DNA of 53,176 nucleotides, taken from the NCBI GenBank assembly GCA_910588695.1, contig CAJUOV010000012.1, positions 1 through 53,176 on the forward strand, in the 5' to 3' direction. Below, in pieces: positions 8,239 through 17,575 of this stretch. This DNA comes from an uncultured Christensenellaceae bacterium (GTDB taxonomy: Bacteria; Bacillota; Clostridia; Christensenellales; Borkfalkiaceae). The stretch's first letter is position 1. Every line of letters begins with the position of its first letter. Made by a program: the position numbers and the translations under genes. The notes beneath the pieces are model-generated. The model had not been told where the DNA came from. It made no database searches and worked only from the letters and a program-made list of their open reading frames with translations.

Positions 8239-8267
8239 AGTATACCATATCCTCCCGCAAAATGCAA
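8239..8267 (-). promoter_or_regulatory. Promoter of the pyrH-to-rseP unit
   Basis: Minus strand: TTGCAT (8262-8267), 17 bases, TATACT (8239-8244). It lies between the tsf terminator and the pyrH start. Confidence 0.75.
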
Positions 8268-8296
8268 TAAAATCCAAAATAAAACTTACATTGCGA

Positions 8297-8327
8297 AAAA
8301 AAAGAACGCCCCGCAAAATGCGGGGCG
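8297..8327 (-). terminator. Terminator after tsf
   Basis: Arms CGCCCCGCA (8307-8315) and TGCGGGGCG (8319-8327) form a 9-bp stem. On the minus strand it is followed by TTCTTTTTTTT. It should end most rpsB-tsf transcripts. Confidence 0.9.
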
Positions 8328-8340
8328 GCCGAACAAGAAT

Positions 8341-9231
8341 TTACTTTTTCATTGCTTCGACTTGCTTGTTAACTTCTTCCTGCAAATCTTCGCTCTTTTT
8401 CTCGATACCCTGACCCATGACATAGAAGCAGAAACGGTTGAGTTTCAGATTCTTGCCCATAAGCTGAGCAATCGTGATTTTTTCGTCTTTGACGAATTTC
8501 TGATCCAGCAGGCAGTTTTCTTCATAATACTTTTTGATCTTACCCATCACGATTTTTTCAGCGATCTGCTGAGGCTTGCCTTCGTTCATGACTTCCTGCG
8601 TTAAGATCGCTTTCTCTTTTTCGATGGTATCCGCAGAAACTTGATCCGCAGAGAGATAAGCGGGTTTCGAGAATGCCGTATGAAGGGCAACGTTGTGCGC
8701 GGTTTCACGCGTTTCAGCGCTGTCCGCACCGTCGAAATCGAGCATAACGCCCATCGTACCGCCCATATGGATATAAGTTTCGATAAATCCTTTGCTCTCG
8801 TACACGGTAAAACGGCGCACGGAAATCTTTTCACCGATAATCGCGGTCGCTTCCTGAATGAAAGTATCCACCGTCTTTCCGCCCATGTCGCTTGCAAGAA
8901 GGGCGTCCACGTCCGCGGGCATTACTTTCAAAATCTGTTTTGCAATGTCGTTGACAAGTTCCTTGAATTTATCTCCCTTTGCAACGAAGTCGCTCTCGCA
9001 GTTCACTTCGAGAAGCACCCCTTTCCTGCCCTCGACAAGCGTATAAACAAGACCCTCCGCCGCAACCTTAGCCGCGCGCTTCGCAGCTTTTGCAATCCCG
9101 CGCTCGCGCAGAAGATCGCCCGCTTTTTCCATATCGCCGTCCGCGTCGATCAGAGCCTTCTTACAGTCCATCATTCCCGCGCCCGTCTTTTCGCGGAGCG
9201 CCATAACGTCTTTTGCCGTAAATGCAGCCAT
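8341..9231 (-). CDS. tsf: Elongation factor Ts
   Basis: Guanine nucleotide exchange factor for EF-Tu. The N-terminal UBA-like domain has the signature TAKDVMALREKTGAGMMDCK and the core begins with VNCESDFVAKGDKF. The length of 296 aa is normal for a full two-subdomain core protein. It lies 25 bases after rpsB with GGAGA before the start, and is followed by a strong terminator. Confidence 0.97.
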   Translation of the reverse strand: MAAFTAKDVMALREKTGAGMMDCKKALIDADGDMEKAGDLLRERGIAKAAKRAAKVAAEGLVYTLVEGRKGVLLEVNCESDFVAKGDKFKELVNDIAKQILKVMPADVDALLASDMGGKTVDTFIQEATAIIGEKISVRRFTVYESKGFIETYIHMGGTMGVMLDFDGADSAETRETAHNVALHTAFSKPAYLSADQVSADTIEKEKAILTQEVMNEGKPQQIAEKIVMGKIKKYYEENCLLDQKFVKDEKITIAQLMGKNLKLNRFCFYVMGQGIEKKSEDLQEEVNKQVEAMKK

Positions 9232-9256
9232 ATCAATCTCCTTAAACCAAAAATTA

Positions 9257-10006
9257 TTATTCCTGCGCCGCCGCGGTCTCTTCCGCAGCCTCTTCCGCCG
9301 CTTCGCTCTCGATCACGGGAGTCACGCCCTCCGTCGCTTCGATCACGGCGTTCGCCATAACGGACGCGATGAGTTTGATCGCGCGGATCGCGTCGTCGTT
9401 GCCGGGGATCACATAGTCGATAAGATCGGGATCGCAATTCGTGTCGGTAATCGCAACGATCGGAATACCCAGCTTGCGCGCTTCGCTGACCGCGATGTCT
9501 TCGCTGTGGGGATCGACGACAAAAAGAAGTCCGGGCATGCCGCGCATATTTTTAATGCCGCCGAGGTTCTCTTGAAGTTTGCCCATCTCTTTTTTCAAGC
9601 CCAGAACTTCCTTCTTGGGAAGAAGCTCGAACTCGCCGTTCGCTTCCATTCTTTCGAGCTTTTCAAGATAGTCAATCCGTCCGCGGATCGTCTTGAAGTT
9701 GGTGAGCGTGCCGCCGAGCCAACGGGAATTGATATAGTACTGCCCGCAGCGCTCCGCTTCCTCTTTGATAGCGTCCTGCGCCTGCTTCTTGGTGCCGACG
9801 AAGAGAACGCTCTTGCCCGCTTTGACCGATTCGCATACGAACGTGTACGCTTCCTCGATGAGTTTCGCGGTCATTTCGAGATCGATGATGTGAATATCGT
9901 GACGCGCCGCGAAGATGTACTTCTTCATTTTGGGATTCCACTTTCTGGTCTGGTGACCGAAGTGAACGCCCGCTTCGAGAAGCTGTTTCATAGAAATAAC
10001 TGCCAT
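9257..10006 (-). CDS. rpsB: 30S ribosomal protein S2
   Basis: Small-subunit ribosomal protein. Conserved stretches are MKQLLEAGVHFGHQTRKWNP, RHDIHIIDLEMT, VLFVGTKKQAQDAI, NSRWLGGTLTNFKTI and GIPIVAITDTNCDPDLIDYV. A longer ORF begins at 10060, but the start with GGAGG at the right distance is the ATG at 10006, giving 249 aa. The C-terminal 25 residues are an Ala/Glu-rich tail. A leader of about 105 bases precedes the gene, long enough to hold an autogenous control site, though I recognise no known leader motif. Confidence 0.97.
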   Translation of the reverse strand: MAVISMKQLLEAGVHFGHQTRKWNPKMKKYIFAARHDIHIIDLEMTAKLIEEAYTFVCESVKAGKSVLFVGTKKQAQDAIKEEAERCGQYYINSRWLGGTLTNFKTIRGRIDYLEKLERMEANGEFELLPKKEVLGLKKEMGKLQENLGGIKNMRGMPGLLFVVDPHSEDIAVSEARKLGIPIVAITDTNCDPDLIDYVIPGNDDAIRAIKLIASVMANAVIEATEGVTPVIESEAAEEAAEETAAAQE

Positions 10007-10117
10007 AATTCCTCCGTTTACCCTCCCCTCTCCGTTTTGTTTTACGCCCGTTATCCGCATGAAAAATTTACGGACACGGAGGGCGCAACGAAAAGGGTGC
10101 GTATTTACAGCCTTTTG

Positions 10118-10146
10118 ATTATAGCATATCGCAATTTTCTTTGCAA
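10118..10146 (-). promoter_or_regulatory. Promoter of rpsB-tsf
   Basis: Minus strand: TTGCAA (10141-10146), 17 bases, TATAAT (10118-10123). The transcript should start near 10111, about 105 bases before the rpsB ATG. Confidence 0.85.
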
Positions 10147-10198
10147 CTTAATTTCGGGGGCGTAATCAAGAATTTTTCCCGTTTCGGCGTTAAATTAC

Positions 10199-10405
10199 TG
10201 TATATCGTATAATCATTTTATCACGAAAAATGAAAGAACGCAACCGATTGAATTTTGCGGGAACTATAAAACATATCTATATCTCACTATGCTACGCGTA
10301 GCCTAGTTCGTCCACGAAAAAAAGTACAAAAAAGGCACAGCTTAACGCTATGCCTAAATTTTTTTATTTGCGTTTTATTAAATTCCCTATGGGAACTACG
10401 GTAAA
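10199..10405. repeat. 207-bp intergenic repeat, copy 2
   Basis: Gap-free match to 2351-2557 in the same orientation. The terminator-like hairpin is at 10333-10341/10347-10355. The outward minus-strand promoter has TAAAAT as its -10. This copy begins 33 bases beyond the engB stop, so both copies sit just 3' of minus-strand genes in the same relative orientation. Confidence 0.9.
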
Positions 10406-10437
10406 TCGCGCGGGGCTTCTTTATTAAAAAACATACT

Positions 10438-11013
10438 TCATCTTTGAATTATCCCGTTTATTTTTGCAAGCAACTTATCTTTTCCTTCGCCCGTGAGTCC
10501 CGATACGGAAAGTACGTTATCGACGCCGAGACCGTAGGCGTTCGCAACGGCTTTAACGCGTTCCCTCTGTTTCATGCGGGAAAGTTTGTCGCTCTTCGTA
10601 GCTATCACTGTAAAGGGCAGAATATAGTAGTTGAGATAGGTCACCATCTGCATATCGTCGGCGGAAGGATCGCGGCGGATATCGCCCAAAAGAAACACGT
10701 GCGCGATCTCCTCTTTTCTCGCAAAGAACGCATCGAGCGTTTTACCCCATTTCTCTTGTTCCGCCTTGGACACGGCGGCGTACCCGTAACCGGGGAGATC
10801 GGCGAGAATGAAAGAGCCGAAATCGAAGTAATTCACAAGGCGGGTGCGCCCCGGCTCCGAACTTGTCTTTGCAAGCCGCTTCTGACCCGCAAGCAGATTG
10901 ATGAGAGTGCTTTTGCCCGAATTGGACTTGCCCGCAATCGCAATCATGGGCTTATCGGGTCGGATAAACTGAGCCGCAGTCGCGGCGGACGTAATAAATT
11001 TTGCGTCAGCCAT
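10438..11013 (-). CDS. engB: Ribosome biogenesis GTPase EngB/YsxC
   Basis: TRAFAC-class GTPase needed for large-subunit assembly. G motifs are G1 AGKSNSGKST near residues 27-36, G3 DLPGYGYA and G4 TKSDKL, with the family hallmark SSEPGRTRLVNYF between G1 and G3. A TTG start at 11025 is possible, but the ATG at 11013 has an AGGGCGG just upstream and overlaps the lon stop. It gives 191 aa, the normal size. The lon-engB pairing is common in Firmicutes. Confidence 0.95.
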   Translation of the reverse strand: MADAKFITSAATAAQFIRPDKPMIAIAGKSNSGKSTLINLLAGQKRLAKTSSEPGRTRLVNYFDFGSFILADLPGYGYAAVSKAEQEKWGKTLDAFFARKEEIAHVFLLGDIRRDPSADDMQMVTYLNYYILPFTVIATKSDKLSRMKQRERVKAVANAYGLGVDNVLSVSGLTGEGKDKLLAKINGIIQR

Positions 11014-13357
11014 TTCCGCCCTCAAACGCGAGAGAAAAGACTTCGTCTACGCTCTTTACGGGGAAGAATCGCAGCTTGTCTCTGACTGCCGCGGGAATTT
11101 CTTCCAAATCTTTTTTGTTTTCTTCCGGAATTATGATCTCGTAAATTCCGGCGCGGTCGGCGGCGAGCGATTTTTCTTTCAAACCGCCGATCGGAAGCAC
11201 CTCTCCCCTGAGCGTGATCTCGCCCGTCATCGCAATGTCTCCCCTTGCGGCTTGTCCCGTCAGTGCGGAAAGAATGGCAGACGCCATGGTAATACCCGCG
11301 CTCGGTCCGTCTTTGGGGGTCGCCCCGTCCGGAAAATGGACATGAATGTCTTTCGATTCAAAATCTGCGGGATCGATCCCGTACTTATCCGCATTTGCGC
11401 GCAAATAGCTCAACGCGGCGCGCGCGGACTCCTTCATTACGTCGCCGAGCTGACCTGTCAGAACGATTTCGCCCTTGCCCGCATAGACGCACACTTCCAC
11501 GTTGAGCGTCGTGCCGCCCACCGCCGTCCATGCAAGCCCCGTCACTGCGCCAACCTTTTTTTTCAGAGTCTGCTTTTTGCGGAAATACCGCTTTGCGCCG
11601 AGAAACTCTTCGACCGATTTCCGTGCGACGGTAATTTTGCGCCCGCCCGTCTCTTTGAGAGTACGCACTGCCGCCTTGCGGCAGACCGACCCGATCTCCC
11701 GCTCTAACGACCTCACGCCCGCTTCCCTTGTATACCCGTCGATGATCTCCGAAATCGCACCGTCCGAAAAGGAAATCTTTTTGGGATCGAGACCGTTATT
11801 CTTTACTTGTTTGGGCACGAGGTATCGTTTGGCGATCTCCTCCTTCTCCTGCGGCGTGTAACCCGAAAGCTCGATGATCTCCATTCTGTCGCGCAAGGGC
11901 ACGGGGATCGTATCGAGCGAATTCGCCGTTGCGATAAACATGACGTTAGAAAGATCGAAAGAAACTTCGAGATAGCGGTCGCGGAACGTCGCGTTCTGCT
12001 CCGGATCGAGAACTTCCAAAAGCGCGCTTGCGGGATCCCCGCGAAGATCGGAAGATATTTTGTCGATTTCGTCCAAGAGAAATACGGGATTACAGGAACC
12101 CGCGTTTTTAAGCTCGTAAACAATTCGCCCCGGCATAGACCCGATATAGGTGCGCCTGTGTCCGCGGATCTCCGCTTCGTCTTTGAGTCCGCCCAAACTC
12201 ATTCGCACGAACTTGCGACCGAAGGCGCGCGCGATCGACTTTGCAATACTTGTCTTTCCCACCCCCGGAGGACCGACGAGGCAAAGTATGGGCGACTTCA
12301 ACGACTTCGTCAAAAGATATACGGCAAGGTATTCCACGACCCGTTCTTTGACTTTTTCAAGCCCGTAGTGATCTTCGCCGAGCACCCGTTCAACCTCTTG
12401 AAGATTTGCCTCGTCCGCAGTTTTTTCCGTCCACGGAAGTTCCAAAATCCAATCGAGGTAGTTTCTGATCACCGTATATTCGGGGGAGGTCGCGCTCATT
12501 CTGTCCATGCGTTTGAGCTCCGCAAGCGCTTTTTCTTGCGCCTCCTGCGGCATATTCTTCTTTAAGATTTTTTCACGGAGGATCTCGCATTCCTCCTCGT
12601 TGTCGCCGAGTTCTTTGTGAATCGCCTTCATCTGTTCGCGCAGATAATACTCCCTCTGCGATTTCTCTATGTTCTTTTTTACGTCCTCGCCGATCTTGCG
12701 CTCCAACTTGGTGATTTCAAGTTCTTCGGCAAGCGCCGATAAAAAGAGTTCCATGCGTTTGGGCAGAAAAGTCTCTTCCAAAATCTCCTGTTTGCGCGGT
12801 TCTCTGAGGCGCAGATAATGCGCGCCGAAATTGATGTAGATGTCGGCGTCCCGAATCGAAGCGAGCGTATTTTCCACTTCTTTGGAAATTCTGCCGTCGC
12901 AGTCGGCGATCTCTTTGACGAGCCCCTTGGCGGCGCGTAAAGACGCCTCTTCGTATTCGCCGTCCTCTCCGCGCACGGCGAACAGTTCTTCGACGATCGA
13001 GAAAAAACAATCGGGTTCGCGGCGGTAGGCGATCGCGCGGGCGCGGAAAAGCCCCTCCGCGTAAACGCGGATACGTTCCCCCGGAAGCCGTGAAATCTGT
13101 TTGATGCGCGATACGGTGCCGATTTCGTAAAAATCTTCTTCATTCAGATTATCTTTGACCGCGTCCCTCTGCATGACGAGAAAGACGTATTGATTTCCTT
13201 TCTCCGCCAAGTTCGTTGCGGCGACGCTCATCTCCCGACCTACGTCGAACGCGACGCTCGCCCCCGGGAAAACGACCTGCGACCGCAGGGGAATGACGGG
13301 AATTTCTTTTGCTGCGATTTCGATCCTGCTCTCTTTGACCGAAGTTGAGACTCTCAT
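11006..13357 (-). CDS. lon: ATP-dependent protease Lon
   Basis: Cytosolic AAA+ serine protease for damaged and regulatory proteins. It has an N-terminal substrate domain (about residues 14-205), then coiled-coil, then the AAA+ module with Walker A GPPGVGKTS at 362-370 and a FLLDEIDK Walker B. The C-terminal protease domain has catalytic Ser686 in DGPSAGITM and Lys729 in GGLKEK, the same 43-residue spacing as in E. coli Lon. Length is 783 aa, full size. The start follows GAGGAGG. The promoter is a plain sigma-A type. I see no CIRCE or CtsR box. Confidence 0.97.
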   Translation of the reverse strand: MRVSTSVKESRIEIAAKEIPVIPLRSQVVFPGASVAFDVGREMSVAATNLAEKGNQYVFLVMQRDAVKDNLNEEDFYEIGTVSRIKQISRLPGERIRVYAEGLFRARAIAYRREPDCFFSIVEELFAVRGEDGEYEEASLRAAKGLVKEIADCDGRISKEVENTLASIRDADIYINFGAHYLRLREPRKQEILEETFLPKRMELFLSALAEELEITKLERKIGEDVKKNIEKSQREYYLREQMKAIHKELGDNEEECEILREKILKKNMPQEAQEKALAELKRMDRMSATSPEYTVIRNYLDWILELPWTEKTADEANLQEVERVLGEDHYGLEKVKERVVEYLAVYLLTKSLKSPILCLVGPPGVGKTSIAKSIARAFGRKFVRMSLGGLKDEAEIRGHRRTYIGSMPGRIVYELKNAGSCNPVFLLDEIDKISSDLRGDPASALLEVLDPEQNATFRDRYLEVSFDLSNVMFIATANSLDTIPVPLRDRMEIIELSGYTPQEKEEIAKRYLVPKQVKNNGLDPKKISFSDGAISEIIDGYTREAGVRSLEREIGSVCRKAAVRTLKETGGRKITVARKSVEEFLGAKRYFRKKQTLKKKVGAVTGLAWTAVGGTTLNVEVCVYAGKGEIVLTGQLGDVMKESARAALSYLRANADKYGIDPADFESKDIHVHFPDGATPKDGPSAGITMASAILSALTGQAARGDIAMTGEITLRGEVLPIGGLKEKSLAADRAGIYEIIIPEENKKDLEEIPAAVRDKLRFFPVKSVDEVFSLAFEGGNG

Positions 13358-13388
13358 ATTGCCTCCTCAACCGTTATTGTTCGATAAT

Positions 13389-13417
13389 AATATATCACAC
13401 TTTTATACCGTTTTCAA
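13389..13417 (-). promoter_or_regulatory. Promoter of lon-engB
   Basis: Minus strand: TTGAAA (13412-13417), 17 bases, TATATT (13389-13394), 32 bases before the lon start. Confidence 0.75.
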
Positions 13418-13432
13418 ACGCTACCGTCCGTG

Positions 13433-13464
13433 AAAAAAAGTCCCCGCACTCCGATGCAGGGAAC
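13433..13464 (-). terminator. Terminator of the V-type ATPase operon
   Basis: A stem with some G-U pairs (about 13440-13447 with 13455-13464) is followed on the minus strand by TTTTTTT. It lies directly after the subunit D gene. Confidence 0.75.
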
Positions 13465-13468
13465 CTTT

Positions 13469-14083
13469 TCAACGCTGTTTGACTTTCATCAATCTTATGA
13501 TCGCCGCGCGCTCGTTCTCGTCGAGCTTGCCTTTGATATAGGCAATCGTCTCTTCAAGCTGGGGAATCATCACATATTCGAGCGCGTTCACCCGCCGCTT
13601 ATTCCGTTCGATTTCTGCCGCCAATAAACGCACCGTCTTTTCCGTTTCGGCGAGCTCGATCATCTTAGGAAGCAGCCGCCCCGCCTCGCGAACCGCCGCG
13701 TCCGCCTCGCTCGTCATCTCGGAAAAGGCGTATGGTAAACCCTTACCCGCTTCCCCGATCACGGTGATCTTGGGAATGTCCACCCCCATAATGCAGCCTG
13801 TTCCGCACTCTGCCGTCACATTTGCGACAGGCATGGAAAAGGCGGTCTCCGCGCGGTACACGGGAGTAACCGAACGGGCGACGGAGAAGGAACGCAGCGT
13901 AGCGCCCAACTCCTTTTCCACTTCCGCGCGCAGCGCCATATTCTTTTTTACGAGCCCCGTAAAGCGCCGCACCATCTCGTCGGACTTATCTTTTAACAAT
14001 TTATGTCCGCGCGCGGCGGTCGCAAGCCGCGCTTTGAGCTTTTTCAGCTCCATGCGGGTGGGGTTGACGTTGAGCCTCGTCAT
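13469..14083 (-). CDS. ntpD: V/A-type ATPase central-shaft subunit D
   Basis: Central rotor shaft inside the A3B3 catalytic head. The N-terminus has the family start RLNVNPTRMELKKLKARLAT, followed by the long helix with HKLLKDKSDEMVRRF. The C-terminal helix includes ERNKRRVNALEYVMIPQLEE. At 204 aa it is of normal size and made mostly of two antiparallel long helices. It is the last gene of the operon and its start overlaps the ntpB stop by four bases (ATGA). Confidence 0.95.
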   Translation of the reverse strand: MTRLNVNPTRMELKKLKARLATAARGHKLLKDKSDEMVRRFTGLVKKNMALRAEVEKELGATLRSFSVARSVTPVYRAETAFSMPVANVTAECGTGCIMGVDIPKITVIGEAGKGLPYAFSEMTSEADAAVREAGRLLPKMIELAETEKTVRLLAAEIERNKRRVNALEYVMIPQLEETIAYIKGKLDENERAAIIRLMKVKQR

Positions 14084-15459
14084 CCCTCGTTTTCTCCGTT
14101 CAGATATTTTTCGAGATATTCGGGTCGTATCCTCTTCAATTCGCTCACTGGCAGAATTTTCAGAAGTTCCCAGCCGACGGAGAGCGTCTCTTCGATCGTT
14201 CTGTCCTTTTCGAAACCCTGACTGACGTATTTCTTTTCGAACTCCTCGGCAAACTTCGCATAGAGTTTATCCGTCTCGGAAAGAGCCGCTTCGCCCAAGA
14301 TTGCCGAAAGCTCCTTACATTCCTTTCCGCGCGCATAAGCCGCAAAAAGCTGATTCATGGTATCCGCATGATCCTCTCTCGTCTTGCCCTTGCCGATCCC
14401 CTTGTCTTTCAGACGGGAAAGCGAGGGAAGCACGTCGATCGGAGGATATATCCCCTTTTTATAAAGATCGCGCGAAAGAATAATCTGCCCCTCCGTAATG
14501 TAGCCCGTAAGGTCGGGAATGGGGTGCGTCTTGTCGTCTTCCGGCATCGTGAGAATGGGAATCTGCGTGATCGAACCTTCCGCGCCGCGGATTCTGCCCG
14601 CGCGCTCATACAGGGTCGCAAGATCGGTATAAAGATACCCGGGGTATCCCCTTCTTCCGGGCACTTCCCTGCGCGCCGCCGAAACTTCCCGGAGGGCTTC
14701 CGCATAGTTCGTGATGTCCGTCATGATGACAAGCACGTGCATGCCGCAGTCAAACGCGAGATATTCCGCGCAGGTGAGCGCCAGACGGGGAGTTGCGATA
14801 CGTTCCACTGCGGGATCGTTCGCAAGGTTGGTAAAGAGTACCGTGCGCTCGATCGCGCCCGTGCGTTTGAAATCCTCCACGAAATACTGCGATTCCTCGA
14901 ACGTAATTCCGATCGCCGCAAACACAACGGCAAAATTTCCGCCGCTTCTCACCTTTGCCTGCCGCGCGATCTGCGCCGCAAGCTCTGCGTGCGGAAGTCC
15001 GCTCATCGAAAATACAGGCAGCTTCTGTCCCCTGACAAGCGTATTCAGTCCGTCGATCGCAGAGACGCCCGTCTGGATAAATTCGTTCGGATAGTCGCGC
15101 GCGGCGGGATTGATCGGTTCGCCGTTGATATCCAATTTCTTTTCGGGAATGACGGGTTCTCCCCCGTCGCGGGGATTGCCCATGCCGTCGAACACTCTGC
15201 CCAGCATATCGCGGGAGACGGCAAGCTGTTGACTGTGCCCCAAAAAGCGTGCGCGGGAATCGGAGATTTTCAAGCCCTGCGAGCTCTCGAAGAGCTGAAC
15301 GACCGCCTTGTCGCGGTTGACTTCCAAGACCTTTCCGCGCCTTAGCTCGCCGTTCGCGCCGAGAATATCGACGAGTTCGTTGTAAGTAACTCCCTCTACG
15401 CCGTTCACGATCATAAGAGGTCCGACCGCCTCGGTGATCGTCTTGTATTCCTTAAACAT
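14080..15459 (-). CDS. ntpB: V/A-type ATPase non-catalytic subunit B
   Basis: Regulatory subunit alternating with subunit A in the head. It has the Rossmann-like core but no P-loop. The equivalent region reads FSMSGLPHAELAAQIARQAK, as usual for B subunits. Other family parts are YKTITEAVGPLMIV at the N-terminus, the PGRRGYPGYLYTDLATLYER segment, and SLSRLKDKGIGKGKTREDH. Length 459 aa is normal. The start overlaps the end of ntpA by 8 bases. Confidence 0.96.
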   Translation of the reverse strand: MFKEYKTITEAVGPLMIVNGVEGVTYNELVDILGANGELRRGKVLEVNRDKAVVQLFESSQGLKISDSRARFLGHSQQLAVSRDMLGRVFDGMGNPRDGGEPVIPEKKLDINGEPINPAARDYPNEFIQTGVSAIDGLNTLVRGQKLPVFSMSGLPHAELAAQIARQAKVRSGGNFAVVFAAIGITFEESQYFVEDFKRTGAIERTVLFTNLANDPAVERIATPRLALTCAEYLAFDCGMHVLVIMTDITNYAEALREVSAARREVPGRRGYPGYLYTDLATLYERAGRIRGAEGSITQIPILTMPEDDKTHPIPDLTGYITEGQIILSRDLYKKGIYPPIDVLPSLSRLKDKGIGKGKTREDHADTMNQLFAAYARGKECKELSAILGEAALSETDKLYAKFAEEFEKKYVSQGFEKDRTIEETLSVGWELLKILPVSELKRIRPEYLEKYLNGENEG

Positions 15460-17215
15460 CTTCCACCCCCTCGCCGATCGCTTTGAGTTCGCGGGTCATG
15501 AGCTCGAAGATCGAATCGAATTCCCCCAAGTTCTCTTCGGGGATATATTTCGCGCGCCCGATTTTTTCTTTGCAGGAACAGTTCAGAATATCGTCGAGAT
15601 CGCAATAACTTTGAATCGCCTCGCCTGCAAGACGATTGAACTCGTAGATCAGGCGCAGCATGAGAAGCTGTTTTTTCAGAGAAGTATAGGTATCCACTTC
15701 GTGGAAGGCGTTCTGATGCAGATAGTCTTCGCGGATCATCTTAGCCGTCTCCATCGTGAGGCGGTCCTTGCGCGAGAGCGCGTCGAGCCCCACAAGGCGC
15801 ACGATCTCATCGAGAGCGGCTTCTTCCTGCAAAACAGTCATTACAAACTGACGGTACTTCATGAACTCTCTGCCCACGTTCTCGTCGTACCACGTCTTCA
15901 TGCGGTCGGCGTAGAGCGAATAACTCACAAGCCAATCGATCGCAGGGAAATGCCGCTTATATGCAAGCGAGGACGAGAGTCCCCAGAACACTTTGACGAT
16001 GCGCAGGGTAGACTGCGAAACAGGCTCCGAAAGATCGCCGCCGGGGGGCGACACTGCGCCGATCGCGGTGATCGATCCTTTACGGTTGCCCGAGCCCAAT
16101 ATTTTAACGATTCCCGCCCGCTCGTAAAACTCCGCAAGGCGGCTCGAAAGGTAAGCGGGATAACCCTCATCCCCCGGCATTTCTTCCAGTCGTCCGCTCA
16201 TTTCCCTGAGCGCCTCCGCCCAGCGGGAGGTGGAGTCCGCCATGATCGCAACGTTATATCCCATATCGCGGAAATATTCCGCGATTGTGATCCCCGTGTA
16301 GATCGACGCTTCGCGCGCAGCCACGGGCATATCCGAAGTATTCGCAATGAGCACCGTTCTCTTCATCAGCGGCTCGCCCGTTTTGGGGTCTTTGAGTTCG
16401 GGAAACTCGTTTAGAACATCCGTCATTTCGTTGCCGCGCTCCCCGCAGCCGACGTATACGATAATATCCGCATCCGCCCACTTCGCAAGCTGGTGCTGAA
16501 CGACTGTCTTTCCGCTGCCGAAGGGACCGGGAACCGCCGCCACGCCGCCTTTGGCGATCGGGAAGAGCGTATCGACGACCCTTTGCCCCGTCACCATGGG
16601 GAAGCTCGGAGACAGCTTCTCTCTATAAGGTCTGCCCCGTCTCACCGGCCATTTTTTCAGCATGCAGACATTCTTTTTTCCCGACGCGGTGGCAATCGAC
16701 GCAACCGTCTCTTCGATCGTAAAATCCCCTTCGGAGATCGCGACGACCTTCCCCTTTATGCCGTGCGGAACGGTGATCCTGTGTTCCACGATCTCCGTCT
16801 CGTTGACGACTCCGAGAATATCGCCCTCCTCCACTTCGTCTCCGACGCGGACGCGCGGAATAAAACGCCACTTTTTTTCTCTATCGAGATTATTGACGGA
16901 GACGCCGCGTGAAATGCGGTCGCCGTATTTGAAATAGAGCGTTGTGAGCGGACGCTGGATTCCGTCGAATATGCCCGTAATGAGCCCCGGCGCAAGTTCC
17001 GCCGAAAGAGGCGCGCCCGTCGATTCGACCGTCTCTCCGATTCCCAAGCCCGCCGTCTCTTCGTATACCTGAATGGAAGCCTCGTCCCCTCTGAGCTCGA
17101 TGATCTCGCCCACGAGCTTCTTTTCGGAGACGCGCACGACGTCGTAGAGTTTCGCGTCCGCCATACCCTCCGCGACAATCAACGGTCCCGATACTTTGAT
17201 AGTTTTTCCTGCCAT
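15452..17215 (-). CDS. ntpA: V/A-type ATPase catalytic subunit A
   Basis: Catalytic subunit that binds and turns over ATP. The P-loop is GPFGSGKTVVQHQLAKWADA in the middle of the protein. Other conserved parts are VYVGCGERGNEMTDVL, the DSTSRWAEALREMSGRLEEM segment and the long A-specific insertion near residues 90-200. Length is 587 aa, normal. It lies 42 bases after the F-subunit gene, the largest gap in the lower half of the operon. That gap contains an ATTGCC/GGCAAT hairpin. Confidence 0.97.
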   Translation of the reverse strand: MAGKTIKVSGPLIVAEGMADAKLYDVVRVSEKKLVGEIIELRGDEASIQVYEETAGLGIGETVESTGAPLSAELAPGLITGIFDGIQRPLTTLYFKYGDRISRGVSVNNLDREKKWRFIPRVRVGDEVEEGDILGVVNETEIVEHRITVPHGIKGKVVAISEGDFTIEETVASIATASGKKNVCMLKKWPVRRGRPYREKLSPSFPMVTGQRVVDTLFPIAKGGVAAVPGPFGSGKTVVQHQLAKWADADIIVYVGCGERGNEMTDVLNEFPELKDPKTGEPLMKRTVLIANTSDMPVAAREASIYTGITIAEYFRDMGYNVAIMADSTSRWAEALREMSGRLEEMPGDEGYPAYLSSRLAEFYERAGIVKILGSGNRKGSITAIGAVSPPGGDLSEPVSQSTLRIVKVFWGLSSSLAYKRHFPAIDWLVSYSLYADRMKTWYDENVGREFMKYRQFVMTVLQEEAALDEIVRLVGLDALSRKDRLTMETAKMIREDYLHQNAFHEVDTYTSLKKQLLMLRLIYEFNRLAGEAIQSYCDLDDILNCSCKEKIGRAKYIPEENLGEFDSIFELMTRELKAIGEGVEDV

Positions 17216-17257
17216 ACTAAACTCCGAGAATTGCCCGACGGCAATCCGATTGATATT

Positions 17258-17575
17258 TTATTCGTTTCCGAACAAGTCCACGCCGAGCGCCCTCTCGCTC
17301 GCGCGGCGGATCTCCTGCGCGCCGTAACCCGTGCTGCCGTTTTTGGAGGGAATCGTAAGAACTACGGGATAGGGAGCTTCGTCGAACCGTTTCAAAAAAT
17401 CGGAAAGCTCCCGCGCGAGTTCCTCCGTCAAAAAAATCACGGCATACTCCCGCGCCACCTTACGCAGCGTTTCACGCGCAGATTTTGCGTCGGAAGCGGG
17501 AAAAGAGTCCACGCCCGCCGCCTTGAATACCATTATGCTGTCGCCGTCGCCGACGATCGCGGTTTTACCCGTCAT
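17258..17575 (-). CDS. ntpG: V/A-type ATPase subunit F
   Basis: Small rotor-associated subunit that contacts the central shaft. The 105-aa sequence shows the typical N-terminal IVGDGDSIMVFKAAGVDSFP, the central YAVIFLTEELA and the C-terminal VLTIPSKNGSTGYGAQEIRR. Its start overlaps the C-subunit stop as ATGA. The gene symbol follows Enterococcus hirae usage, where ntpG encodes this F subunit. Confidence 0.9.
   Translation of the reverse strand: MTGKTAIVGDGDSIMVFKAAGVDSFPASDAKSARETLRKVAREYAVIFLTEELARELSDFLKRFDEAPYPVVLTIPSKNGSTGYGAQEIRRASERALGVDLFGNE

Noticed and set aside
10007..10117. Known ribosomal-protein leader in front of rpsB
   Set aside because: The leader is long enough, but I cannot match it to a known S2 leader fold.
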